Notes under the pieces: generated by a model
Database searches by the model: none
The model's input: the letters and a program-made list of their open reading frames with translations, nothing else
Told to the model about the DNA's origin: nothing
Made by a program: the position numbers and the translations under genes
In this document: positions 22,714 through 32,858 of the stretch, piece after piece
Position numbering within the stretch: position 1 is the stretch's first letter
Layout of the letters: the number at the start of each line of letters is the position of its first letter
NCBI GenBank assembly: GCA_022496185.1
Contig: WTXG01000009.1
Location: 558,001 to 622,000, forward strand
Direction of reading: 5' to 3'
Length of the DNA stretch: 64,000 nt
Source: Multifurca ochricompacta
Lineage: Eukaryota > Basidiomycota > Agaricomycetes > Russulales > Russulaceae

Positions 22714-24267
22714 ATGCAGAAACCAATTCTGAGACGTCAACAGGACCCTCATCGTGCCCGTGACTACTCTCCCGGCCAGTGCAAACAGCGCCAACACCCA
22801 GTTCCGTATCCGCGCGCGCGTCTTACCCAGTCTTCCTCTCCTTTCCAGACACTCTCAAGTTACAGATTGCTTGCGCATGCCGTGGTCTCGTGGACGCGTT
22901 TCGGTGGGACATCGTCATTGGCCTGCTGACCAGGAACGTTGGTTTCTCTATTTGTTTTGTGCTGCTTATTCGATGCCGTCCTATCATGCAGCGATGCTGA
23001 GGTCCGTGCGAACGCGCTCAAGTCGTTCCTGCTGAACGGCATCTCCTTGCTCTCAATCTATATCTTCGACCTCCTTCTACACCCCCTTGCACAGGAACAG
23101 CAACCCCATAAACAGTTACACCGTAATTTTGGTTGGTTGTATCATGTTCTGTGGTTGCTTCCCGTCGTTGGCCTGTCGTTCTATCTCAACGTGCGTGTTT
23201 AGCTTCCGACAGCTTTTTATTATTATTATTTTTCGTTTAAATGAAAGCGGGGCGACCTAAATGGCTATTTTATTGCAGGCTTCGTGGTGCTCCCTAATTG
23301 CCAAGCGTACCTTCACCTTACGACATGGTCTCTCCTTCCCATATGTCGGAATGACATCGACAATATCACCTAACGCATACATTGCATTCCTCAACTCCCT
23401 GGCCACGTCCGCGTACCGTGCCGTCATGATTGCAACAAGCGTCCTTCTTTCGTTTGCACTGGGCTATGTACCCGTCGTTGGTGGCGTAACAGAAACTATT
23501 TTCTTTTCCTGGGTCAACGCGTGAGTCGTACCTGACGTACACCGTGAATATACATTTATCTCGTTTCACAACTTTAGGTATTACTGTTTTGAGTGAGTAA
23601 GCTTTGCACTGAACCGCTTTTTCTTCCGTGGTTCCAAGGCTCAAGGATGATATGAAGGTTCATTTGGATAGCCCGTGGTTTATCGCTATCGCGGCGGGTA
23701 CGATATTTAGAGGAGCGGTGGGTGTACTACTTTGCCTTCGGTGTGCCCAGATGTAATTTTAAACAGGATGAACTTCAACTGACCCTTTCGGCAGGTCTAC
23801 CATCGGCAGTCATATGTATGTGGGGTAGTACCCTCGCGAATGCAGCGCTCTTTGCGCTCATTTTTCCATTCGTGAGTATCTGATTTTGAGCCCACTCTAC
23901 ATCTTGCCGAAAATTCCTCAAGTACATAATCATGGCAATGCACGCCCATCCTGCACCAACTGACCCGTACAATCCTTCTCCTACCTCCCGGTCCTCGAGC
24001 GTATCAATTGTGCACCCATCCCCGTACATACCTATTCGTCTCCGCGTCTTCGCTCCCGTAATTTTCCTCAACGACTGCATTGCGAGCGTGCTCAGTCTCT
24101 GCACGAAGGGGCGCTCACGCACTCGGCCAAGGACATTCTCCACAGACGAAGGCAGTAGGATGAGTGGGAGAATGGAGGAAGGCAACGGCGAAGGAGCCGA
24201 GTTGCGACCCCTTCGTCACGGTCCCACGCTGCGCCAGACCGCGGCAGCGCGGCGAAAGTTGGACTAG
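22714..24267 (+). CDS. EI24-family multi-pass membrane protein
   Basis: Family role: EI24 (etoposide-induced 2.4) proteins are endoplasmic-reticulum membrane proteins tied to autophagy and growth control in animals; fungal roles are less clear. Seen: YPVFLSFPDTLKLQIACACR, GLVDAFRWDIVIGLLT, then after an intron NALKSFLLNGISLLSIYIFD. Next are HRNFGWLYHVLWLLPVVGLS and, after another intron, YRAVMIATSVLLSFALGYVP (the PxxG membrane hairpin) and ETIFFSWVNAYYCFE. Then FIWIARGLSLSRRVRYLEER, PSAVICMWGSTLANAALFAL and a cytosolic tail with a Ser/Arg-rich part ending LRQTAAARRKLD. At least five hydrophobic segments are visible. The stop (24265-24267) is 90 nt from the convergent Sen34 stop. The start is unsettled: the frame of YPVFLSF is closed by TGA near 22757, so an upstream exon or a missing base is needed. 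ATG 22714 is a placeholder. Confidence 0.7.
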
Positions 24268-24357
24268 TCAGCTTGTTCTCCATATCATTGCTGTTCACTG
24301 CAATATACCACCCTGTTGCACACCATAAAGCGCGTACCAAAACCTCGCTGTACTTGG

Positions 24358-25660
24358 CTACCCGAACCCTGCCCATTCAACACTGATGTAGGTGACCTCT
24401 TGGCTCGCAGAATCCCAACCACATAATAGATGCACCTTCTTTGTCGCCGTACCCAGTCGGCCATGCGCTACAATTTCCATTGGGCGCAACGGAGCAGACG
24501 GGGAAGTTTGCACAGTCGCAACCAAATGCGAGTGATAGCGCAGTGGATCGCCTACGGATACACACGCGGGGGAAAAGGTTTTTAAGAAAAAGCCAATCTT
24601 CGCGAACATGACATAACGAGAGAATCGTACCGGGATAGACAAGCCAATCACCACCAAACTTGCTGCCCCCTCCCATGTAGTACCCCTTCTCCCACAGGTC
24701 TCGGAAGACCTCGCATCTGGCGCGGTCCTCTTCTGTCACGGGGTAATGCCAAACGTTTGCCTTTCGCGCCGCGTCCAGAGTCTCGTACGTGTGCAAGGCA
24801 GGATCGTACCACGTAAACTCGTCAGATGTCGTCGGCACTGAGATAGTGTAGACCGCGTTCGTTACTGGTGCGGGCGAGGACGATGCACGTTCAGAGGGGG
24901 CGTTCGAATGAGGTAGAGGTTGAGGTAGCGATGTGAGTACGGGCGTGGAGGCAGACGCAAGGACATCATGATCTTCTACCGGCCCTGTTGTGGTGTTCAT
25001 AGGTCGTTTGGCCTCCTCTGCTTCTGCGAGTTTGAGGCGCCGGGCTTCACGTAGAGCGCGTTTCTGTATGGCCACCGCGTCTTGAGCCCCCTTTTCTTCG
25101 CCCTTGTGCCTACCGGCCTCGCGCTCCTGCCTCGCGAGTTGGTGCGCGATGCCTCGCCGGCGTGATGCATCCCACGTTTCGAGCTGCGGAGGCGTTGGAT
25201 TATGGTGTGCTGCTGGGTCGTGCACGATCGTTGCGAGCTCTGCATGATGGATGCAATGCAAGGGGGGTAAGGGTAAGGGTAAGGGTAAGGGTAGGGGGAA
25301 AGAGGATAAGAGAATACAGGGTAACTGAGTTGGGACGAGACGTGCAGGTGATCAAGGAAAAGCTCACGTTTTTCGACGAGGAGAACGAGCTCCTCGGGCA
25401 TGAGGACGAGAGGTAGACCAAGGAATACATTCTGTTGTGAGAGATGGGGGAGAGTTCCGGAGAGCACACCGCAGACATGGTGTTCTGAGCGCAAAGTAGC
25501 GACGTCTGGAAATTCCGGGGGGTAAGTGCAACCAGGCGAGGTTAGAAGGAAGGGTATAGCCCGTACGGTCAACATCCCAAACGAAAGCCCTTTCATTAGA
25601 TACATAAATCGGTATTCGAGTCGTCGTCATTGTCATTTGGCTTAGTTTAGCGGGTTTCAA
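24358..25660 (-). CDS. sen34: tRNA-splicing endonuclease catalytic subunit Sen34
   Basis: Family role: Sen34 cuts the 3' splice site of intron-containing pre-tRNAs within the four-subunit Sen complex. Seen: N-terminal TTTRIPIYVSNERAFVWDVD, an intron with GTACGG donor, then VATLRSEHHVCGVLSGTLPH and LPLVLMPEELVLLVEKREL. A second intron containing the GGGTAA repeat is followed by a basic coiled linker (RQEREAGRHKGEEKGAQDAV). The endonuclease fold is at the C-terminus: RDLWEKGYYMGGGSKFGGDW, LVYPG, GDPLRYHSHLVATV and GRLGTATKKVHLLCGW, ending SVEWAGFG. The catalytic Tyr-His-Lys set is expected in the GGDWLVYPG, RYHSHLVA and TATKKVHL segments, and all three are present. Likely start codons are 25660 or the third in-frame Met at 25630. 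The apparent frame change near 25580 is a normal intron, not an error. Confidence 0.9.
25265..25293 (+). repeat. GGGTAA hexanucleotide repeat inside a Sen34 intron
   Basis: About five copies of GGGTAA/GGGTAGGGG lie within the second intron of the minus-strand Sen34 gene (CCCTTA on the coding strand). It is pyrimidine-rich on that strand and may act as an extended polypyrimidine tract. The order differs from TTAGGG, so it is not a telomere repeat. Confidence 0.7.
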
Positions 25661-25788
25661 CCGGCGGTGTTAAGTGACAGACACTGACAACCAGGTCGAG
25701 CCACTCAGAAATCACCCACAAACCCAGCACGACATCGATCCATTATCACACAATAATAATCTTTACCATGGTATGGCCATCAAATCTA

Positions 25789-27003
25789 CTATCGCAAATA
25801 CCGCGCCCTTTCTGTATCTGTGAGGTAGCTGGCGATGTAATTCCTCATAATTTGACACAACTCCACATACATGCTGCCCTCACTCTCGACGAGCTTAAGC
25901 AAGAAGAGCACCATATCTAGGCCCACCGCGGTGGCATGTCTCGAGTGCAGAGGCGGAATGTCCTCTATAGCGAGTGAGAATATGCCTGCGAGACTCGTAT
26001 GCTTGTCCCGTGAGACTTGCACAACTGAGTCCTCTGTAATCTCAGGGAGTTCCGCGCGAATCTAGCGGGCAGATGTGAGCCATGGAATGGGCATCATCTC
26101 CAGAGATGGGGGCGGCAGGTAGACCAACCTCGATTTGGGCCCCGGCTTCAACGAGCCGCGTCAAAAGGCGGATGACGTTTGAGATGCTCGCACTGAGTTC
26201 TTTCACTACACAATGGGAATTCAAGATGCCTTGTGAACAGGTAGAGGATTCAGCCAGCATCACATGAACGACTCACGTTTTGTCCAGATTACAGCTTGAG
26301 TCATCACCTGGTGCATAACACAACCCAGCAGCAATGAACGAACCCCGGCGGGAATCTCTGTGTAGCTGTTTGTAATTGCTCGTAGATCCTCCGCTGCATA
26401 AACGTCTTCAAAGTCGACACGTATGCGGTCATTCTCAGCATCCAGAAGCACAGCATTGGCTGCGGCGGTGTTACGTATAAGAGCCGACCAGATGCGCGCG
26501 AGGGGAGATATAGGGTGGCGTACGACACGCGCGGAGAGGAGTTTCGGCTTGGTATCTTGATAGGTGAAGGTAAGCGGCGCGCTGCGGGCTTGACGTGAGA
26601 GTTGGCGGAAAATAGAGTACGTCGGTTTGTAGTTTCCAATGACACTGCGCACTCCGTTAGCGGAACCAGTGCAAAGCTTTGAAAAACGGGTAAGGGAGGG
26701 ACAGGCGTACCTCGTCCTTTCATGAATAAACGTGTCACCCCACAGGTGGTACAATAATTTGATTGTGCAGCCCCGGAACGTATGCGAGACGTGCAGAAAC
26801 GTCAGTGTGGCGTCCCACTGTTGGACCTTGCTTGGGTAGAGCATAACATCCCCAAGATAGTCTCCCATGGAGGTTGCCAGGATCATGTAAACGAGCTCTG
26901 TGGGTAGCTGCAGTGCCAGGTTATAAGGTGTTTGCAATGCAGGCGCATGCTTAGTTCCAGCAGTCAAGGAGGACTTGTTATGCCGAGCTTTCTTCCGAAA
27001 CAT
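25789..27003 (-). CDS. F-box-like hypothetical protein, copy A
   Basis: I do not recognise a characterised protein. Seen: MFRKKARHNKSSL, then an F-box-like helix pair LPTELVYMILATSMGDYLGD followed by WDATLTFLHVSHTFRGCTIK and LLYHLWGDTFIHER. After that come FEDVYAAEDLRAITNSY and VRSLLLGCVMHQVMTQAVIW. An intron near 26270 leads to LNSHCVVKELSASISNVIRL. The last exon gives IFSLAIEDIPPLHSRHATAV, LDMVLFLLKLVESEGSMYVE and the end ASYLTDTERARYLR. The protein is helical and Leu-rich with no membrane segment. The gene at 61.8-62.96 kb encodes the same arrangement, so this is a small gene family. An F-box would suggest an SCF adaptor, but the motif is too weak to be sure. Confidence 0.65.
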
Positions 27004-27418
27004 GATAAGCCCTGTGAACAGTGGTTCCGTGCGAGACTAGCTGGTGATATAGTGATCGTGATATTTGGAAGAGATGTGGGTGAAAGCCAGTCAAAAGAAA
27101 TAATCGGGATGTATCCAAGGAGGAGTCCTAATCGTTGAGAGGCCATTTTATTTTTTTGGCCGTTTCCTGATCCATCTTAATCTTAGCTCAGATTTATTTC
27201 AATTTTAATTTATTCTCTGTTCGTCGTCGTCGTCGTCGTCGTTCAATTTCAAACGATTGGATAGTGAGATTGATAAATAGAAAAACGAAAGGCATCAACG
27301 GCCATTTGGAGGCGAAGTCGGTCACATGACTTCAATAAACTAGGACGTTGCCCCCAAGCCCCAAGCCCGAGCAAGCATTATGCCCATGCGTACCTCGCAG
27401 ACGGACGCATGAAAGCAT
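27004..27418. other. intergenic gap with a CGT trinucleotide run
   Basis: This is 415 nt between two minus-strand genes. A (CGT)6-7 run lies at about 27221-27243, next to T-rich sequence (27150-27200). It should hold the promoter of the F-box-like gene and the 3' end of the LACTB2-type gene. No reading frame of interest. Confidence 0.4.
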
Positions 27419-28580
27419 CTATCGGACGAGTTCCCAGCGCGCCTCCCGCAATTCCCCGCCCAAGGCCTTTACTCTACCCTCCTTCTCCAGCTTCTTTAAG
27501 TGCAACTGGATCCCTCTGGCCGCGGCCTCAAGCAGCGAATCCGGGTAGCCCTCGTACACTCTCAAAACAATGGCCCACGTCGTCCATGATCCATCCGGAG
27601 GAATCTTTCGAAGCACCCCCAAAACCTGTGCCTCGCGCTCCAGTCGGTGATCAATATACGTACGGATGGTATCGGCGCCGTCGTGTACGACAGGGCCGTG
27701 ACCCGGATAGAGTGTATCGTATTTGTCGCGTGTGTCGTACATATTTTGGAGGCTCCCCATGTACTCGTACAGGTCCTCGAAGACAGCCGTGCCTTGCCCG
27801 AGAACAGTGTCGGCCGTAAGGAGTGCGCGGTCGGCAGGAAAGAGGAGAGAAATGGAGTCAATTGTGTGTCCTGGACAGTGTAATACTTTAAGCGTCCAGT
27901 CGCCAGGGTCTGAACCCGGCGGGAGGACTGAGGGGGTCACCGTCTGTCCGTCTGCGAGGTCATGGAAGTGATTGCCTCCCGGTGTGGGGACGTAATCGCC
28001 CTCTCGCAGGCCATATACAAGCTCGTTGAGGATAGAATCAGAATTCGGGGAAGGAAGAGGGAACTTATGTATGCGTGGGGGGATAAAAGGCGTCTCAGGA
28101 TTCCGCGTGGTCCAGAGTTCCCGGCAAAGGCTTAGTACGAACGGCAGACCACAGACATGGTCTTGGTGTCTGTGCGTCAAGATGATGTCTGAGATGTCAG
28201 GTAACGAAGGGAGTTTCGGGCTCTCGAGTGCAGCGCGCAAGAGTGGAGAATATTCTTGCTTCCCCTCGCCTGTATCCACAAGGATATACGGGTTAGAAGT
28301 GCCGATGATGTATGTATTGGTTCCTGGTATGGTCACTTAAATGAACTGGTAAGCCTCTTGTAAGAAAAATGAATGACCTTGCAAAGTGAATTTCCCTGGG
28401 TTCTAGTGCCAGTAGGTTACAGACAAGCCAGTCGCGTGAATGGGAAGCATACCTGTCCCAATACTCTGACCACTCTGTCACTTAGCTGCAGGCATTGAGT
28501 AAATTTGAAGAATAGAAGGAAAGTATAAAATAAAATTCAGAGACCCTAGTTATAGATTTTAATACTTCAAGTTTTTCCAT
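27419..28580 (-). CDS. LACTB2-type metallo-beta-lactamase-fold hydrolase
   Basis: Family role: LACTB2 proteins are zinc-dependent hydrolases; the animal member is a mitochondrial endoribonuclease. Seen: exon 1 from ATG 28580 gives MEKLEVLKSITR. After an intron come LSDRVVRVLGQ and then NPGKFTLQ in a small exon, joined to VTIPGTNTYIIG and ILVDTGEGKQEYSPLL. The metal-binding THRHQDHVCG (HxHxDH) follows, then HCPGHTIDSISLLFP, LTADTVLGQGTAVFEDL, YDTLYPGHGPVVHDG and the winged-helix tail with RIYIDHRLEREAQVL-like TYIDHRLEREAQVLGVLRK. The protein ends GGELREARWELVR. All expected metal ligands are present. An ATG-less open frame begins at 28336, so the true start needs the three upstream exons described. 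It is divergent from Cwc22 (282 nt between start codons). Confidence 0.88.
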
Positions 28581-28862
28581 TGTACAATTGTATCGTCTTG
28601 ACTTGCTCAAGAGGAGGAGGGAAGAGAAAGCCCGTCGTCGTCTCGACAGTCAGAGTCGAGATAGAATTAAATCAAATCACACAAATCACGGAGCTCGGAA
28701 AGGTACTCGGCCCGGAGGTTTCTAAGTCCATGGACCTAGCTTAGTCATCATACAATCCCTCTAACAAAACAAAACAAAACAAAACAAAGCGAACGATTCA
28801 ACACGCTCGACACGCTCGACGACGAGGACAACGACAACAACAGTGACGACAAAAAGTGAACA
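28581..28862. promoter_or_regulatory. divergent promoter region between LACTB2-type gene and Cwc22
   Basis: A 282-nt interval between opposite start codons. It contains an (AAAAC)5 run at 28764-28788 and a GACGACGAGGACAACGACAA purine-rich stretch just before the Cwc22 ATG. Either or both could be transcript leader. Confidence 0.45.
28764..28788 (+). repeat. AAAAC pentanucleotide microsatellite
   Basis: Five near-perfect AAAAC units upstream of the Cwc22 start codon; seen directly. Confidence 0.85.
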
Positions 28863-31535
28863 ATGTCTGCCGCTGTAGATACAAATCGACCTTCTCTAGA
28901 TGTACCATCTCAGAAGAGGAAAAGGTTCAATCCTCTTTCTTGTCAGGTTTAATCCTTGTAATGTTAACAAGTTTCCTAGGTCTCGCTCTCGGTCACCAGA
29001 CAATGGCCCTCCTCCTATTCGGCGCAGGTCATTCTCTCCTCCAGCTCCACGTAGAATTGTAGACCTTCCAAAAGTAGAGGATGTCGATCCTGTGCGTCGA
29101 GTCGAACGAGAGCGCCAGCTCGCCGCTCGCATGGCTGCCGTAGAGCTTGAAAAGGCCGAGGACAAGAAGGGTGATACAAAGAAGAAGGAGTTTGACGCAG
29201 TGGCAGAGTTTGCCAAGCTGACATCCTCGCGGTCGGGTGGCGTATACATGCCACCTGCACGATTACGCGCTCTTCAGGCAGCAGCAGCACAGGACCGCAG
29301 TAGTGCAGAGTACCAGCGTCTTTCTTGGGATGCCTTGCGCAAGTCCATCACCGGTATTGTCAACAGGGTCAACGTGAGCAACATCAAGCATGTCGTTCCC
29401 GAGCTCTTTTCCGAGAACCTCATCAAAGGTCGTGGGCTCTTTGCGCGCAGCATCATGAAGGCACAAGCAGCCAGCTTGCCTTTCACACCAGTGTTTGCCG
29501 CTCTTGTCTCGATCATCAATACAAAGTTACCCATGGTCGGAGAGCTATTACTTCACCGACTGATCAGCCAATTTAGAAGGGCGTTTAAGCGGAATGACAA
29601 GGTGTGCCCCCAATATCACCTTACAGCTTCTGTGACTTATGCCATCGTTCTAGACCGTTTGTCATTCTACAACCACATTCATTGCACACCTTGTCAACCA
29701 GGGTGTCGCTCACGAGTTAATTGCTTTGCAAATACTCGTCCTTCTCCTTGAGCGGCCCACAGACGACTCTATCGAAATTGCCGTCGGTTTTACTCGCGAA
29801 GTCGGTGCTTTCCTCCATGAAAACTCACCAAAGGCCAATGCAACCGTCTTCGAACGCTTCCGCGCGGTCCTAAATGAAGGCAATATAAGTCATCGTGTCC
29901 AGTACATGATCGAAGTACTCATGCAAGTGCGCAAGGACAAGTACAAGGATAATCCTATATTACCGGAAGGACTTGACCTTGTGGAGGAAGAGGAGCAAAT
30001 TACTCATGAAGTTCAGCTGGAGGAGGATTTGAAAGTTGAGGAAGGTCTCAGTAAGTATCCGATCCACTGCTTGTGCCTCCGTTGTATTGATTTTCTCGTA
30101 GACATTTTCAAGTTCGACCCGAATTACCTTGAAAACGAAGAAAAGTACAAGGCGATCAAGGCTGACATCCTTGGTGAGGGATCATCTTCCGACGAGGAGT
30201 CAGAATCAGAGGAAAGCGATAGCGAAGGCGATGAAGGTACGTCACCCAGCTCGCCTATCCCGCACGTCTAAGTATGCTTCAGCCGTTCCGGAGAAAGAGG
30301 GCATCGAAGATCGTACCGAAATGAATATTGTCAACCTTCGCCGGGTCATCTACTTGACTATCATGAATGCCCTTAATTACGAGGAAGCCGTCCATAAATT
30401 GCTCAAAGTTCAATTAAAGGAGGGTGAAGAGGTATAGTGTAGTCTGTGCTTTCTTTACTGCTGCGCTGACGACGTATCTCAGATCGAACTCGTTAACATG
30501 GTTATAGAATGTTGTTCCCAGGAGCGTTCTTACTCGACCTTCTACGGTCTCACAAGTGAACGCTTTTGCAAGCTCAATCGTGTATGGAACGAAAGCTATG
30601 AAAAGGCCTTTGAAACATACTATGAAACGATCCACCGCTACGAGACGAATCGCCTGCGTAACATTGCGCGGCTTTTTGGCCACCTCCTTGCAAATGATGC
30701 CATCTCCTGGGTTGTCCTGCAGAGTATCAAGATGAATGAGGACGATACCACGAGCTCAAGCCGCATCTTTGTGAAAATTATGATGCAGGAGGTTATTGAG
30801 AGCATGGGGTTACCAACTCTTAAAGAGCGCTTCGCGGACCCTGAGATCAAGCCGTTGTGCACAGGCATGTTCCCGTTGGACAATCCGAAAAATACGCGTT
30901 TTTCCATCAACTATTTCACAAGTATTGGGCTTGGCGCCCTCACAGAAGAAATGCGCGAGCATCTCAAAGTGAGTCGGGAGTTAATGAACTCTTACCGCAT
31001 ATCAGAATTATATGTTGCTTAGAATGCCCCGCGCCTTATTATGGAGCAACGCCGCGCGATGTTGGAGGCTGAATCCTCATCTTCTGACAGCTCTTCTGAT
31101 ACGGATTCATCCTCTGACATCACCTCGTCTGATTCGGATGCGAATTCTGCGTCGGAGGACTCCCGTGACCGCAATCGTCGTCGTCGTTCGCCATCCCTGC
31201 CACGTCACTCTCGGCGGGATTCACTGCGTCGTGGACGCGACGAAAGTCGAACACCATCTCCGTCACACCGTCCCCGTCGAGACGATAGTCGCACGCCATC
31301 ACCGCCCCGCTCACGCAGGGATGATGATCGGCGTGACGACCCTCGCAGTGGTTACGGTCGAGACCGCCGTGAATCCCCTGCGCGGTATCGTAAACGCAAT
31401 GACTCGACCTCGAGGTCACCACCTCGCGGGCGTTACGAGCGTGAGCGTTCGTCGCCACGGGAGAGCGCACGAGATCGTGATTACGACCGTAGAAGAGATG
31501 ATTCACGGGACAGATACAGGGATCGCCGACGCTGA
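28863..31535 (+). CDS. cwc22: pre-mRNA-splicing factor Cwc22 (MIF4G + MA3, RS tail)
   Basis: Family role: Cwc22 is a spliceosome component needed before the first catalytic step, and in animals it delivers eIF4A3 to exons. Seen: MSAAVDTNRPSLDVPSQKRK, an RS-like stretch (RSRSRSPDNGPPP), and VYMPPARLRALQ. The MIF4G domain runs from SWDALRKSITGIVNRVNVSN through NLIKGRGLFARSIMKAQAAS, SIINTKLPMVGELLLHRLIS and LLLERPTDDSIEIAVGFTRE. An acidic linker (SSDEESESEESDSEGDEG) precedes MA3 (NLRRVIYLTIMNALNYEEAV; QERSYSTFYGLTSERFCKLN; GMFPLDNPKNTRFSINYFTS). The C-terminus is an acidic Ser run followed by a long Arg-Ser/Arg-Asp tail ending RDRYRDRRR. The reading frame is clean with canonical introns. Its neighbour on the other strand (31696) is convergent. 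Confidence 0.93.
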
Positions 31536-31695
31536 TACAGGGTGGTATTTACAGTTTACAGATTGTGGCCAACTTAGGTTCTTTCGCCAGATATGTTTGC
31601 TTGCGCGTCCCCCTAAAACCTTGCTCCTCTGTTGAGCGTACTGTACTTTAGTGCTGTGAGATAATGATATGCGTACACATTGGCAGAATGCTTGA

Positions 31696-32632
31696 TCATC
31701 TATCATCAATAATATTGTCATCATATGCGAGTGTCCGTTCGCTTTCCTTCGCTTTACGCTCTTTCATCTCGCGATACCGCCGAATCACATTTTCACGTTC
31801 CACACTCATCATTGCACGCTGTGCCATAGAAAGCACACCCCCTGCCTTCGTTTGCGAAGTATATTTCCCAGCCGATTTTGCCGCGCCCCGCGGGAGCTTC
31901 TTCAGCTCGGGCGGAGCCACGACGATATCGTTCAGACGGCGCGGCGTAGAGCTAGAAACCGTGGCGAACTCCTTTGGCCGATCGTGGTGTTTGTCGATCG
32001 CTGCTATGTGCGAATCACCCACATCACTCTTGCTGTTCCTACTACTGTCCTTTTCCATCTTTCGAGATCCAGAACCAGAAGCGGCTCTTTGGGGTTCATT
32101 TACTACGGTGGCCGTCGCGATTACTTTCCTTTCTCTGCGTTCGGTCGTGGCAGAATTGCGCATCGCGGATTGCACTAACGGACGCATGTGGTCCTCGACC
32201 CTCCTAGAATTCAGAGTTCAGAGAAGGAACAATAAATTAAAAAATGAGCACGCACCGGTTGAAATGCTTCAGCGATTCTCCGGGTTGTATCTCAATCATA
32301 TTATGTTTTCCTTTCTTCGCCACAGCACCCAGCGCCGCCGAAGTACGGCGTTTCTTGGTCAGAGGCGGAGAATCTCCTTTGTTTACAACCTCTTCAAGAC
32401 GTGCTCGTTTATGACGATATTCAGCTCGAATCTTCGCTGCGTCCAGTACGCGGGAGATGGATTTGGGGATGCCTTCGGTGCTTAGGCTGTTGTTGCCACC
32501 ACCAGACGGGGCAAAATCTGTACCTCTGGGAAGATAAGAGAGGGACAAGCGGGTAAGAACGTCAAATTAGATGAACAACCTTTCTTTTCTTTGTTGCTCA
32601 CGTACGGAGCGTTTCGCGCGTTTGTGAGGCAT
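31696..32632 (-). CDS. small basic, probably nuclear protein of unknown function
   Basis: Not recognised as a named protein. Two introns: exon 1 from ATG 32632 gives MPHKRAKRSVREQQRKER, a basic putative nuclear localisation segment. Exon 2 gives GTDFAPSGGGNNSLS, KSISRVLDAAKIRAEYRHKR and IEIQPGESLKHFNR. Exon 3 (from about 32200) gives MRPLVQSAMRNSATTERRER and a Lys/Arg/Ser-rich tail with GVLSMAQRAMMSVERENVIR, ending AYDDNIIDDR. The protein is strongly basic and helical at its C-terminus, with no membrane segment. The GESLKHFNR motif at the exon boundary is the best marker for finding homologues. A ribosome-assembly role would fit the composition but is a guess. Confidence 0.65.
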
Positions 32633-32858
32633 TTGCTCATTGTGAGAACTCGACTGAAGACTTTTTCTAGTGCTAGTGTATATTACATAATAAGAAGGCC
32701 ACTACGATATGCTCTACAAGATGTCCTCAAAGTCGTGACCCTACTTACTTCACCTCGTTCCAATCCTTCCATACAAACAAGAAAGAAAAGAAAAAAAAAA
32801 AAACAAGAAAAAACGGTATTACAAATGTTCATCAGGACGGCCTTGCAAGCAATGTACG

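Noticed and set aside
25265..25293. Possible telomere repeat (GGGTAA)n
   Set aside because: The unit is GGGTAA, not TTAGGG on either strand, and it sits inside a Sen34 intron, so it is a simple repeat.
25575..25600. Apparent frameshift in Sen34
   Set aside because: An intron with donor GTACGG and acceptor TTTCCAG restores the frame with a good product, so no sequence error is needed.
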